Assembly (NCBI GenBank): GCA_015698045.1
Contig: BLAL01000215.1
Coordinates: 1,674,001 to 1,738,000 of the forward strand
DNA: 64,000 nt
Reading direction: 5' to 3'
DNA from: Rhizophagus clarus
Lineage: Eukaryota; Glomeromycota; Glomeromycetes; Glomerales; Glomeraceae
Shown: positions 24,690-36,894 of the stretch, in pieces
Layout of the letters: each line of letters opens with the position of its first letter
How positions within the stretch are numbered: position 1 is the stretch's first letter
The notes under the pieces: generated by a model
Database searches by the model: none
The model's input: only the letters and a program-made list of their open reading frames with translations
What the model was told of the DNA's origin: nothing
Made by a program: the position numbers and the translations under genes

Positions 24690-24940
24690 TTGATAACACA
24701 GAGGCATCATGCAGTATAATATTACAATCTGCAGATAATCTGTCATCTGTTATCTGAATCTATCAGATCCATTTTATAAGGATATCTAAAGAACAGATAT
24801 CTGTATTAGCTAGATATCCTTACGAATCTATCTGGATGATCTAAGCAGATAATTAATGATATCTGATGGATAATTCAAGTGGATATCTGATAAATATCTG
24901 ATGGATATCAGATATCTGTTATTTTTTTAATAAATATTTT
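24690..24940. repeat. Dense GATATCTG / CAGATATC dyads
   Basis: More than fifteen copies of ATCTG or GATATCTG in both orientations within 250 bp, followed by a T-rich run. It looks like a subterminal zone of another element, but no matching far end was found. Confidence 0.5.
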
Positions 24941-25107
24941 TTTTTTAATAAATTTCTTTATTTTTTATTTTTAATTTTTTTTTTGACATTTATTTTAATT
25001 ATATATATCAAAAGATGATTTTATAAATATTTTTCTATTAAAATTATTTATTGAATTTTGTCAATAAAAAGTAAATATAAATCTTATAAGTCTTTATTTA
25101 ATGTAAT

Positions 25108-25872
25108 CATATGGGCTGATTTGTTCACTCTGCATTAAAAAGAGTTATTAAATTGATTTTCACAGTTTTCATTACTCAAAATTGTTTTGTAATACCAAAA
25201 AATCATCTGATTGATGATCACTTGATTAAATAATAAGTTGAACAAAAATTTACATTTGCAAAACTTAAATTATTAAATGTAAAAGAGACGTGAAAAAACC
25301 CATTTCACTAATAAAAAACCCATTTCTCATATATATGGAATTTTTAACATATATTATTAAAAAGTAAGTATAATTTAATAAAATATAAAGTAAAATAAAA
25401 ATTTATATAGTCTTAGTAGCTATAAATATTTATGAAAGTGTAATAAAAACATCATATAAAAGATGGTATTATAATAGATATTTTTAAACAATAAAATAAT
25501 TATTTTATGTCAGAGTTTGTATTACTATCTTTAAACGTAAATATATCAAGTTTCACTGATCCGTTTTCTATAATTTTAGGCTTGTTGGAAAGCCCTTGAT
25601 CTGGACTATATGAGCGAAAAGAGCTTGCCAATTGGATCATTAGATCTGGAGATATTTACGTTTAAAGTTGAGATACGAATTTTTAACATATATAGTAAAT
25701 GCTAAGATTTATATTAATTTAAAAGAAATATTTACCAAATTATAGTATAATAACATTAAATAAAATTTTTTAATACTCACCCTCAATTTACTGTATATTG
25801 TATAGTATTTTGTATAATAAAAATGTAACAAAATCAATATTTTAATTAAAGGTGGTCAAATCAGCCCATATG
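25108..25872. mobile_element. TIR element, CATATGGGCTGATTTG ends
   Basis: The 16-bp left end CATATGGGCTGATTTG is matched exactly in inverse at the right end (25857-25872). The interior holds an inner inverted pair, CTTTAAACGTAAATAT near 25530 and ATATTTACGTTTAAAG near 25665. No target duplication could be recognised. No coding capacity. Confidence 0.65.
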
Positions 25873-25947
25873 TATAGTAAAATAAGTACATAATTGATAA
25901 ATAAAAAAGAAAATCATGTAATTTATAAAATTGTATAACATAAATGT

Positions 25948-28260
25948 TTAATTAGAATTGTTTGGTTTATAAATACTATTTAAATGTTTAGCATTTCTTT
26001 TAAGGAATATTAATTTTTTAAATAAACTAGGATTAATTCTTGTTCTTTTTGCAGTTAATAAATTTCCAACATCTGAAAATAATCGTTGACTTGCTGTTGA
26101 ACAAGTAGGGCTCTAATTGGTTCAGTTCAGTTCAGTTTTTGCAAAAACCGATACTGAACTGAATTAATCAGTATTGGTATTAATGATTACTAAAACCGAT
26201 TAGTAATTACTGAAAACTGAACCGATTTACCGAACGTTTTTAGTAAAAAATGTTTTGCAACGTTTAGCAAAAAAAAAGTTGCGAAATGATTTTTTCTTAT
26301 CAAATTATCCATAAAAAAATGTTTTGCAACGTTTTTTTATTAAAGTGACAAAAAAAAATGTTGCGAAATGTTTTTTTATATTAAATCGTTTTATAAAAAC
26401 GTTTTGCAACGTTTTTAAATAAAAAGGAAAATAATGTTGCGAAATGTTATTTTCTATATTAAATTTCTGATGTAAAAAACAGTTTGCAACATTTTTTATA
26501 ATGTTCGCAAAAATAACATTGCAAAACGTTATTTTTCATATTAAATTATTTATGTAAAAAACGTTTCACAACATTTTTTACAAGTTCTGCAAAAATAACG
26601 TTGTAAAACATTATTTTTTTTATCAAATCGTTTATGTAAAAAACGTTTTGATAAGTTTCACAAAAATAACGTTGCGAAATGTTATTTTTTATCAAATCGT
26701 TTATGTAAAAAATGTTTCGCAACATTTTTTACAATGTTCGCAAAAATAATACTGCGAAACGTTATTTTTTATCAAATCGTTTATGTAAAAAATGTTTCGC
26801 AACATTTTTTACAAGTTCCGCAAAAATAACATTGTGAAATGTTATTTTTTATATCAAACATTTATGTAAAAAATATTTCGCAACATTTTTTTTTTAACTA
26901 CATTATTTAATAAAAAGACGTTTTTCTTATAAAAAAAAATGTTTTTATTATTGGTAAATTGGTTCGATAAATCGCAAAACCGATACTAAAACTGAAAGTT
27001 TCAGTTTGATAAATCATAAAACTGAAACCACTCTGATACCAAAACTGGTCGGTACGGTTTGGTAATTACTGAAACCGATCAGAGCCCTATGAACAAGCAT
27101 AAGCTAATAAGTACTTTTTGGCAAGAAAACTCAAAATGGGAAATTTTTCCTCTCGTTCATGCCACCAAGTAAAAGGATTGCTTTTAAGATCAATTTTTTC
27201 TAACTAAAAATACTCATTTACTTCATCATAAGATCGTATAGAAGGTTTTCTTAAACTAGTTAATAAAGCATTTTTTTTCTTTTTTGCTTGACTTCTTGTT
27301 GGTTGAATAGGTTGAGATGTTGGGTTAGTATGCATTTCATTATACTTTTCACGCAATAAGTTTTTAATTTCATTCCCTTTTTCAGATAAAACAAATGATA
27401 AATTTTTCATTCTTGGATTCAAAAGCCTTACAAGCAAGACATCTGGCTTAGTAAGGTTTTTCCAATAATGATTTATTGATATATAAAGAGCTGATTTAAT
27501 TTTATTCAACATGCCTCGTGTATTTATAGGATTTTTTAGTTTGAGCTTTTATGAATTAGCTGTAAATTGTTGGTCATTATCATCTATAATATCATCAAAA
27601 GCTGTTTCTTCATCTTGAAAATTAATATCTAAATTGGAAAATAAATATATTAAATATTAGAATTATTGTAAAAACAAAATTATTAAATATTTATTTTAAT
27701 TACTATAATCATGATTAATATTATGTGAAGCAGGAGGTGCAAATTGTTTTTTAATTTGAGTTAAAATTGGATTTATTATAAAAAATGTACAATAATTACT
27801 GCCTTCTAAAAGATCTGTAGCTTTTACAAAAGATCGTAAAATTAGTCTTAAGTTTCTTAACAAATCCTATTCATCTGAACTTAACATTATACTTTGTAGT
27901 GTTTTGTAATCTTTTTTTGAATCTTGATCAAACTGACTGTGATCCCAACGTATTTAATATTACATTAATATGATTTTTAAGTAATAGTAACCTATTCCAA
28001 GCCATATAAGAGAAATTTCAGCAGATAAGTATATCAGCAATAGTATGCAAATATGTTGATGTATTGCTTGGATCCTATTTAAAAATTATATAAATTAATA
28101 ATTAATTAATTAAAATTAAAAGATTTAAGATATATTTAATTAAATTTACAATTATATCTTGTTCATCTTGTTCATTATCTTCTTCTTCATTTTGGAGTGC
28201 TATTTCTCTTTTTAATTCATTTAGCAAACCTGGAAATTTTTTTTGAGCATCTTCAAGACT
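25948..28260 (-). pseudogene. hAT-family transposase gene, broken
   Basis: Read on the minus strand. The block ending at 25948 is a hAT C-terminal dimerisation domain: LAYACSTASQRLFSDVGNLL followed by TAKRTRINPSLF and a LIFLKRN motif. Upstream (27204-27560) is PINTRGMLNKIKSALYISIN, HYW and LLNPRMKNLSFV, the usual insertion-domain/pre-dimer region. Further upstream (27700-28050) are SYMAWNRLLLLKNHI, SFVKATDLLEGSNYCTFFII and NP. The 5' part near 28140-28260 reads LEDAQKKFPGLLNELKREIA. There are stops (for example in 27550-27570 and 27868-27880) and a frameshift near 27930. An 8-bp-TSD element (26106-27089) cuts the gene and another (28260-29470) ends it. Order and motifs fit hAT transposases; the catalytic DDE residues were not located with certainty. 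Confidence 0.7.
26106..27089. mobile_element. hAT-like non-autonomous element, TAGGGCTCTAATTGG ends, 8-bp TSD
   Basis: Left end TAGGGCTCTAATTGGTTCAG, right end in reverse TAGGGCTCTGATCGGTTTCAG-like. The exact duplication TGAACAAG is at 26098-26105 and 27090-27097. Subterminal zones repeat GGTTCAG, ACCGATACTGAA and TTAGTAATTACTG. The middle (26230-26930) is a tandem of about 90-bp units with paired cores such as GTTTCGCAAC and GTTGCGAAACGTTATTTT. It lies inside the hAT transposase pseudogene. Confidence 0.88.
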
Positions 28261-29470
28261 AGAGTTCTGAATAGGTAAGGGCCAATTTGGATTACCTGTC
28301 AGATTGACCCAAAATATTCAGGTCAGGTCATCAAATTCAATACCTGGTATCAGGTCAGGTTACAGGTTTGACCTGATCTGATTAACCCATTAACCTGAAA
28401 TCAATTTAATAAAAAAAAGTTCTGCGATATTTTTAATTAATTTAATAAAAAAATGTTGTGAAATGTTTTTTCAGTGTATATTTATTAATAAAAAAAAATT
28501 TCGCAACATTTTTTTAATTAATTTTATGAAAAAATATTGTAAAACATTTTTTCAGTGTATTTAATTAATAAAAAAATGTTTTGCAATATTTTTTTTAATT
28601 AGCTTTATGAAAAAACATTGTGAAATGTTTTTTCAGTATATTTTTACTAATAAAAAAATGTTTCACAACATTTTTTTAATTAATTTTGTAAAAAAACGTT
28701 ACGAAATATTTTTCAGTGTATTTTATTAATAAAAAAACATTTTGCAATATTTTTTTAATTAATTTTGTGAAAAAATGTTGCGAAACATTTTTTCAGTGTA
28801 TTTTATTAATAAAAAAATGTTTTGCAACATTTTTTTTAAATAGCTTTATGAAAAAATGGTGCGAAATGTTTTTTCAGTATATTTTTACTAATAAAAAAAC
28901 ATTTCACAACATTTTTTTAATTAATTTTGTAAAAAAATGTTGCAAAACATTTTTCAGTTTATTTTATTAATAAAAAAATGTTTCACAACATTTTTTTTAA
29001 TTAATTTTGTGAAAAAACATTGCAAAATATTTTTTCAGTGTATTTTATTAATAAAAAAACATTTTGCAACATTTTTTTTAATTAACTTTATGAAAAAATG
29101 TTGCGAAACATTTTTTCAGTATATTTTTACTAATAAAAAAATGTTTTGCAACATTTTTTAATTAATTTTGTGAAAAAACATTGCGAAACATTTTTTCATG
29201 TATATTTATTAATAAAGAAACATTTCACAATGTTTTTTAATAGAAAATTTAATAAAAAAAATGTTTTTGGGACATTTTTTTATTTAAAATATTCATAATA
29301 AAACTTCAGGTAATCAGGTTTACCTAATTACCTAAAGTGACCTGAATACTTTTGGATCAAACAGGTCAGGTCAAGTCAGAACAAGTTACCTAATCTGACC
29401 TGATCCAAAAAAATTATTCAGTTCAGGTTAACAATAAAACCCAACCTGATCGTATCCATTCAGAATTCTA
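28260..29470 (+). mobile_element. Non-autonomous element, TAGAATTCTGAATGG family, copy 1
   Basis: Terminal TAGAGTTCTGAATAGG on the left and, in reverse, TAGAATTCTGAATGGA on the right. Subterminal zones are packed with CAGGTCAGGTCA / TGACCTGA repeats. The middle (28430-29280) is a tandem of about 150-bp double units with AACATTTTTTTAATTAATTT and the core GTTGCGAAACATT / ATTTCACAACATT. A second copy in the opposite orientation is at 58605-59850. No clear target duplication at either copy. Confidence 0.75.
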
Positions 29471-30848
29471 ATCATATCTATATTTATTAGATTAGATAAG
29501 ATTATATAATAATTACTTCTATATTACATATAATACTTCTAACTGAGGCTGGTTCATTCATCCACCAAAAATAAACTATATGTAATAAAAAATTAAAATT
29601 AACTAATAAAAAATATTATAAATAAAACTAAAAATACTAATACCAAAATTAAATAAAAATAAAAATAAAAATAATAATCAAAATTATAAATAAATAAACA
29701 CTGGTCAAAATCAATACTATCGGGTACATATCAGGTACTTGATATGTGTGAGATATGTGTAAGATATATGTGAGATATGTGTATGATATTTAATAATCTC
29801 ACATATATCAGGTACCTGATATGTACCTGTCAGATGCAGAAAAATGGTGACACATAGTATACACATCTCATACATATCTCATATATATCAGGTAGTTAGA
29901 TATTGGTCATATATCTCATACATATCAGATAGTTAAATATTGGTTATATATCCCATACATATTAGGTAGTTAAATATCAGTCATATATTGGTCATATATC
30001 ATAGATTTATTGGGTAGCTGATATTACTATAATAAATATTAAACACTTATCAGATACCGCTAATAAGTATCCTATATATACCCAATATGTATCCTATATA
30101 TAACTGAAATATATCAGATATTTATAATTTATTAATCAAACCTAAATATTAATAGGCACATATCAGACATAATTTTTGTACATATTAGATAACAATTATA
30201 ATATTAATATTAATAAATTTATAATTTAAATACGTGTAATTTAAAGTAATTTAATTCATTTAATTATATGAAAGTTTTATTTATTTTAATTAATAATAAA
30301 AAAAATTATACAAAAAATATTATAAAAAAAAATTCACTAAGTATTAGCAAAAGAAAAGGAACGTCAATAAAAATTTTTTTTACGTTATAGTATTAATATT
30401 AATATTAGTATAAAGATTAGTAAAAGTAGAAAAGAAATGTCAATAAAAAGATATAAAATATAAGTATTAATGTTAGTGTTAATATTACCGTTTAGCACTG
30501 CATATAGTATCCCCCTTTTTCCATATCCCTACTTCATAAGATCCAGGTATTTTATTAGAGGTAAAAAAATTTACTTGTCTTAAGACCCAGGTATAATTCA
30601 ATTTTTATCAAGAGAGTTTTGTATAAGACCCAGGTATTTTATAAAACTTTGATGAAATACAGTGTCTCATTAATGATAATAAAATAGAAAATGAAGCTTA
30701 AAAAGGGACTCCGTCCTTTCAGAAAAAATTTTTTATTTATTTGCTAATACAAAATTATCAAATATATCACATTTTTGGAAATACCAATTCACTTTTACCA
30801 CGTTTTTCAAATATGATCGTCATTTTAATTCCAGTTTTGAATCACATT

Positions 30849-32330
30849 TTAATCTTCATTTTCTTTATAATAATTGTCTTTGCCTTCACTATCTTCACCT
30901 TCACTATCTTCACTTTCATTACTTTCATCTTCTGATTCACTTCCATTATCACTTGATTCACTTTCACTATCACTTTCATTTTCTTCTTCAATACCTTTTC
31001 TTCTATTATTTATTTCTTTTACTTTATTGAAATCAAAAATTAGGTTATCTTCTGATCCATCCAAAGAATTTGAAATACCACAACATTTGAATGAACGCTT
31101 GATCATATTAATATTCATAGAGTCCCAGCTTTCCTTTATCCAATTTGCTACAAGTGAATAAGTTGGCCTTTTAATCTTTTCAGACGGTGTGTAATCTTTA
31201 ATAGCATCATTTATCCAATTATTATAAAGACGTTGCACCTATTATTTAAAAATTAATATAATTTATTAAAATAATAAACAAAAAAAAATAATTACCTTAG
31301 ATTTAAAAAATTTATTCAATGAAACATCAAGTGGTTGTAAACGAGATGTTAAACTGCCTGGAATGATGGCTATATCAGTATATTTTTCATGAAATTGATT
31401 TTTTACAGTAGTTATTTTATGAGCAGTGAAAGAATCCAGTACTAAAAGAGATCTTGGATTTACTCCGCGTTTTGCACGTCATGTCCAAACATTTTCTATC
31501 CACCAAATCATCTCACTTTCATTCATCCATCCATCTTTATTAGCCCGAATAATTACTCCATCAAAAAACTCCTCATACAGAACATTTACAAGTTTGAAAA
31601 TAATTACAGGTGGTAATTTTGTTCCATCTGCTGTGCAGGCCAAAACAACTGTAAAATTAAACCGCTCGTGTCTAGTTGATAAAATTAAAATAGTTCTAGT
31701 ACCACGTTGTTCAACTGTTGTATTATTTGATAAGTTAAAAGACATTGGGGTTTCGTCCATATTTGCAATTAAAGATAATGGATATTGGTATTCTCTTTGA
31801 CGAAACAGAACATAGGATAAAAATTCACTTTGCAAACTGATATAATTCTCAGGAAGTTTCTGGGATATAGTTGTTTTTCTCCTATTAACTAAATTATGTT
31901 AACTCATAAAACTATCAACCCATTTCTGTGAGAGTTTCACGTTCTTTATATCTGGATATATTTCTTAATACACTTGTTTTTTAGACAAAGAACACGTCTT
32001 CGCCTGAATCATATATTATGTAATAACTTTTAATTGACGCCGAGACTCTCTAAACCATTCCATAAGTTCAACTTCCAGTTAGGGATATTTTGGTTGTGCA
32101 CCTGTAGTGAGTTTTTGAATATAAGGAGCTGCTTTTAAAAGTTGGTCTTTATTACTAATCCATTCCCTAAGCTGTTTAGGTTCAATACTAAATTTATCTG
32201 TGGTTGATCATTTGCTGTGACCTTGTTCACAATATGTAATTATCATCAGTTTCTCCTGTGTTGATCACTAACATCTTTTTTTGGTTGTAATATTAGCATG
32301 ACATTTGTGAAAATTTCCATAAACCATATT
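30849..32330 (-). pseudogene. pogo-type DDE_1 transposase, near full length with stops
   Basis: On the minus strand: FSIEPKQLREWISNKDQL and LMEWFRESRRQL (HTH/CENP-B-like N-terminal part, 31960-32230), then ANMDETPMSFNL with the first catalytic Asp at 31755-31757, FTVVLACTADGTKLPPVIIF, SLLVLDSFTAH with the second Asp at about 31434-31436, and SRLQPLDVSLNK with the third Asp. A GT-AG intron spans 31239-31295. The C-terminal exon (to 30849) has YSLVANWIKESW and SFKCCGISNSLDGSED, then an acidic Ser/Glu repeat tail. At least five in-frame stops (before LEVELM, in the LKVIT / QVY / SFMS region and after WIENVWT) make it inactive. The DDD arrangement is typical of pogo/Tigger transposases, which cut and paste into TA. 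Confidence 0.85.
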
Positions 32331-32435
32331 TCTGAAAACTGAAAAATATAAATTTTATAAAAAATATTTTAATGTCTTTGTTTTAAAAATAATAAAATGC
32401 AAAATTTATAGAAAGAAAATTGGTTTTCTAATTTA

Positions 32436-32608
32436 GGGCAGTGACATATATTAGCTAATATTTTAGGGGGTGGGGGGGTAAGCGAAAATCTTAGGTTACA
32501 CAATTTTTAAAAAATATGATTGGTTGCACGTGACCAAGATATCTTACCTGGGGGTGGGGGGGTAAGCGCCTATAGTAAAAAAATATTAGCTAATATATGT
32601 CACTGCCC
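32436..32608. mobile_element. PIF/Harbinger-like MITE, copy 1, TTA target duplication
   Basis: GGGCAGTGACATATATTAGC at the left and its inverse at the right (GCTAATATATGTCACTGCCC), flanked by TTA at 32433-32435 and 32609-32611. The interior has two GGGGGTGGGGGGGTAAGCG blocks in direct orientation. A second copy is at 44652-44822. The 3-bp TTA duplication suggests PIF/Harbinger, but no transposase of this family is in the window. Confidence 0.85.
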
Positions 32609-33116
32609 TTACTTAAAACACGATTAAACAGCTATCATGATTCATATATCTGAATAAATAAATCCTTCTGGTTATAACAATTTCTATAATGGTATTTAAT
32701 ATATATGGTTATTTTCCTTGAACATCAAAAATGTAAAAATTGTAAGTGGTATTACCTCATAATCAGATGTTTAGCATACTTATTTCCCCTTTAATGATTA
32801 TTGAATACAGAATACCAAGTTATTCTGAATTTTTCCAAAATAAAAATTTCTCCCAGCTATATTAAAAATAAAATCCATTTATTTGATGTGTTACAATACA
32901 TTATATTTTCAGGATCAGCTGTATTATACGCTTATCTAATGCTTATTTATATAATAAAAACTTCCTTTTTTACAATTATCAAGTACAAATACCTTAGTTA
33001 TTCTGCATCTCTTTAACATGAAGAATTCCTTTAAGTATGAAAAATCTGTAAAAATTATAAACGAATAACATTCATTTGTTTTTATATATATTTTAAAATT
33101 GGCTGTGTAGTATAAT

Positions 33117-34789
33117 TAAAGTTGCCTGCCGAAACTCAATTGGTCAATGTCAAAATGTCGAAACCTAAAATATGTCGAAATGCCGAAATGCCAAAATAGT
33201 TTCGACACGTCGAAATTGTCAAAACTAGTTTCAATATGTCAAAACTGCTAAAAGTAAAATCACAATGTTTCGTAACGGGTTTCATTCATTATAATAAAAA
33301 TTCGAAAATAAGAAACATTTCGCAACGTTTTTTATTAAATAATTGAAAAACCATTGCGCAACAGTTTTTTTTCTTTAAGTTAAAAAATAAAAAACGTTTC
33401 GCACCGTTTTTTATTAAATGCTTGAAAAACCGTTGTGAAATGGTTTTTTTTTAAGTTAAAAAAGCTTGAAAAACCGTTGCGAAATGGTTTTTTTCGCTTA
33501 AAAATTCAAAATAAAAAATGTTTCGCAACGTTTTTATTAAATAATCGAAAAACTGTTGCGAAATGGTTTTTTTTTCTAAGTTAAAAAAAACTTGAAAAAC
33601 TGTTGCGAAACGGTTCTTTTCGCTTAAAAATTCAAAAATAAAAAACATTTCGCAATGTTTTTTATTAAATAATTGAAAAACCGTTGCGAAACAGTTTTTT
33701 TTGTTTAAAAAATCAAAAATAAAAAACGTTTCGCAACGTTTTTTATTAAATACTTGAAAAACCATTGCGAAATGGTTTTTTTTTAAGTTAAAAAAATAAA
33801 AAACGTTTCACAACATTTTTTATTAAATAATTGAAAACTGTTGTGAAACGGTTTTTTTTTAAGTTAAAAAAAAAGCTTGAAAAACGTTGCGTTTTTCGCT
33901 TAAAAATCAAAAATAAAAAATGGTTTGCAACATTTTTTATTAAATAATTGAAAAACTGTTGCGAAACGGTTTTTTTTGTTTAAAAAATCAAAAATAAAAA
34001 ACGTTTTGCAACATTTTTTTTTAAATACTTGAAAAACTGTTGCGAAACGGTTTTTTTTGTTTAAAAAATCAAAAATAAAAAATGTTTCACAACGTTTTTT
34101 ATTAAATACTTGAAAAACTGTTGCGAAACGGTTTTTTTTTAAGTTAAAAAAATAAAAAATGTTTCGCAACGTTTTTTATTAAATAATTGAAAAACTGTTG
34201 CAAAACGGTTTTTTTTCTAAGTTAAAAAAAAAAGCTTGAAAAACGTTGCGTTTTTCGCTTAAAAAATCAAAATAAAAAACATTTCGCAACGTTTTTTATT
34301 AAATACCGTTGCGAAATGGTTTTTTTTTGTTTAAAAAATCAAAAATAAAAAACGTTTCGCAACGTTTTTTATTAAATACTTGAAAAACCGTTGCGTAATG
34401 GTTTTTTTTTCTAAGTTAAAAAAAAAAAGCTTGAAAAACGTTGCATTTTTCGCTTAAAAAATCAAAAATAAAAAACGTTTCACAACGTTTTTTATTAAAT
34501 GCTTGAAAAACTGTTGCGAAATGGTTTTTTTTTGTTTAAAAATTAAAAAATAAAAAACGTCTCGCAACGTTTTTTATTAAATACTTGAAAAACTGTTGCG
34601 AAACAGTTTTTTTCGTTAAATTGACAATATGTATATATTATATATATCACGTGACGAAATAGTTTCGACAATTTCGATATGTCAAAACTATTTCGGCATT
34701 CGACAAATCGGAAGGCCAATGTCGAAATGTCAAAATAGTTTCGACAATTTCGACATGTCGAAACTCTTTAGTTTCAGCAGGCAACTTTA
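33117..34789 (+). mobile_element. hAT-like non-autonomous element, TAAAGTTGCCTGC ends, complete copy
   Basis: Ends TAAAGTTGCCTGCCGAAACT and, in reverse, TAAAGTTGCCTGCTGAAACT. The exact 8-bp duplication AGTATAAT is at 33109-33116 and 34790-34797. Subterminal zones repeat TTTCGACATGTCGAAA-type dyads. From 33290 to 34620 there are about fourteen units with AACGTTTCGCAACGTT and GTTGCGAAACGGTTTTT. CpGs are better preserved than in the copies at 14141-15235 and 40741-41150. Confidence 0.9.
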
Positions 34790-34955
34790 AGTATAATAAG
34801 TGTTACAAAATACTCCCGTAGTATAATACCTCTCCACTTATAGTATCCTACCATCCATAGTACTCAGTATCTAATGAAGTACCTCTGGGTCTTATTCAAT
34901 TTTTAAAACAGGTTTTTTGTATAAGACCCTGGGTATTATATGCAGTGCTAGACGG

Positions 34956-35365
34956 TAGTAGAAGTATTAGTAGAAGTATTAGTAAAAGAAAAGGAATAAA
35001 ATGTTTAATAGTAGAATATAGAAGTATTAGTAAAATAAAAGGAATAAAATGTTTAATAGTAGAATATTGTTAGTAGAAATGTTAGTAAAAGGAAACATGT
35101 TAGAAAAATATATTAATAAGAGTGATAAGAATAATATGATGGGAAAAAAAACTCCATACCTTTGTATTTATTTTTAGATAAACAATATATTTTCTATTTG
35201 TTTACACAGGCAAGTAAAAAAAATCAATAGTAGAATGTTATTAGTTAAAAAGAAGAAATACATTAGAAAAATATATTAATAAGAGTATTAAGAATAACAT
35301 GATAATAGAAAAAAAATTTCAATAAAAAATACCTTTATAAAATATTTAAAGAGAAAAAGTTTTTT

Positions 35366-35400
<35 letters not shown>

Positions 35401-36100
35401 GGAGATTTTTATCTTTTTTTTTGCAAAATCAAAATCATCTTTCATATTATAACATTTTATGATCAATTATTTATTGATAAAGCAATACAATATAACATGC
35501 TTTTAAGTTCTACTAACAGTCACAAATCGGTCACCTATTGGTTACCTATTGGTTATCTGAATATTATTGATAAATAGGCCAAATAAAAGTAGTTTTATTA
35601 ACATTTTTATTTATAGTAATGTACATATTATAATATTATATAAAATTTAATCTAATATCTATCTATCTATATATTATTATCATTTGTTATTATTCACATT
35701 AATCTATCCGCTATTTATCCACAACCATCATCTACACAATCATGTATCTTAAAAAAATCCTAAATTCGCATCATATGAGAGTCAAAGGGCAACCTAAAAA
35801 AAAATAAAAAACGAATTCATAAAATTAATAATTCATGAAAATAAAAAATTAAATCAATAAAAAAATACATCATAAATCCATATCCAAAAATCTTAAAGAA
35901 CAAACTGCTAAAAAAAGAAAAAATAGAGAAATATTAGAACGTTTCTAATTAACTAAAAGTAAAAATAATCAGTTTCACAATAAGTAAAACTTATCATTTT
36001 CATTTTCATGTTCGCTTGAAACCTATAATATATTTTTAATTAGAAATGTTTAAAAAAATATATTAAGTTTTGCAACACAACTTTTGCAAAACTCACTATT
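34956..36100. other. Interior of the outer element, AT-rich, no gene
   Basis: Contains direct repeats of AGAAGTATTAGTAAAA and ATGTTTAATAGTAGAATATT (34960-35130), a pure A-run near 35370-35397, and otherwise AT-rich sequence without a supported frame. A GAAATATTAGAACGTTTC core lies at 35930. Confidence 0.5.
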
Positions 36101-36119
36101 TAAATTTCAAAAATCCAGT

Positions 36120-36270
36120 TATTAAGAAAAGTTTGAGTGAACTTTTCTTGGATCATATAAATTGTATGTAATATTATTTTAAGAAAAATTCGAGCAAACT
36201 TTTCTTGAATCACATGAATTGTATATTATATTATTTTAAGAAAAGTTTGAGCGAGCTTTTCTTAGATCAC
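36120..36270. repeat. Three dyads AAGAAAAGTTT...ACTTTTCTT, about 57 bp apart
   Basis: AAGAAAAGTTTGAGTGAACT followed by TTTCTTGGATCA, repeated near 36126, 36180 and 36238, each followed by ATGAATTGTAT. A fourth, inverted one is near 37488 on the far side of the tandem array. The pairing of left and right copies suggests internal symmetry of the outer element. Confidence 0.6.
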
Positions 36271-36894
36271 ATGAATTGTATTAAAGTGAACTAAAAGACC
36301 TGCCTAAAAAAGACAACAAATGAACTATTAGAAACAGTTCTTTAAAAAAATAAGTATTTTTAAAAAAAGTCAGGTTTATACCTATTACGTATCAAGAACT
36401 TCCTTAAATAAAACAACCTGTTATTGTTCTGAAGTCTGAAAACAAATAGAAATACCTAAAAAGAAGAGAAAATGAATGTTAAAAATTATTTGTTAAGTAA
36501 ATAAATTTAAAAAAAAAAAAAAATATTACAACAACTTACCTAAAGGTCACATAAAGGACTGAAGTTGTCTGCATATAAAAAAAAGAAGTGAAAGTGAATG
36601 TTAGAAATCGTTCGTTAAGTAAAAAAAAATATATATACAATATTAACTTTGACTACTGAAGTTCATCATCAAAGAGCTGAAAGGCCGCATAAAAAAAGAA
36701 GGGAGGGAAAAGAAAATGAAAGAAGGAGGAAGCCAGGAAGGGAATGAAAGGAAGTAGTAGAAGGAGTGAGAGGAGAAGAAAGATGAAAGGAAAGGAAAAA
36801 ATGAAGGTTAAAAGGTTAAAAAGAAATTGTAATTTAATTCAATGATCATTGATTATCATGATCAATCTATTTTTACAGTTTTCTAAACTGTAAT

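Larger units (their letters stand above)
17742..24700 (+). pseudogene. Origin-binding-type SF2 helicase gene, interrupted and decayed
   Basis: Three blocks belong to one reading frame. Block 1 (17742-18350) starts with an acidic Asp/Ser/Tyr-rich N-terminus and ends in TGA. Block 2 (21613-23402) contains IRALYRILYCDWKDIFKGL, the Walker A stretch GSPWETGKTY at 22474-22503, a Cys-rich CKCNKKCKC segment, a motif II-like LDEI near 22744 (preceded by a TGA), MDNDLTDLNIEW, and TSTLKIGVSC. Block 3 (23925 on) reads ITKEGVFQWLLNAKRECL to MVDFLRKAGM. Removing the insertions at 18366-21612 and 23403-23924 with one target copy each restores the frame at both joints. At least a dozen in-frame stops are present, several explicable as TGG to TGA or CGA to TGA. 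The motifs fit the SF2 helicases that Pfam groups as origin-binding proteins; a repeat-encoded fungal gene rather than a host gene is my inference. After 24250 the similarity fades. Confidence 0.6.
30488..34955 (-). mobile_element. pogo-type (Tc1/mariner) transposon with TA target duplication
   Basis: Ends are CCGTTTAGCACTGCATATAG and, in reverse, CCGTCTAGCACTGCATATAA, flanked by TA at 30486-30487 and 34956-34957. Both subterminal zones repeat AAGACCCAGGTATTTTAT / AATAAGACCCAGAGGTA. The element encodes a decayed DDE_1 transposase on the minus strand and has itself received a TTA-flanked MITE (32436-32608) and an 8-bp-TSD element (33117-34789). Without these it is about 2.6 kb. Confidence 0.85.

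Noticed and set aside
17742-24700. Old viral insertion, because the helicase domain family is named after a viral origin-binding protein
   Set aside because: No other viral-type gene is nearby and the gene behaves like a dispersed fungal repeat; the family name alone is not evidence.
28716-29161. Tandem plus-strand frames rich in NKKxFxNIFLINF
   Set aside because: These come from the palindromic array inside a non-autonomous element; the same pattern appears in 59030-59578 in the other orientation.
30874-31161. Ser/Leu-rich plus-strand frame
   Set aside because: Antisense of the acidic Ser/Glu tail of the pogo transposase pseudogene.
33451-34169. Minus-strand frames with NRFATVFQ repeats
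   Set aside because: Translation of the AACGTTTCGCAACGTT array, period matching the DNA repeat and not a protein family.
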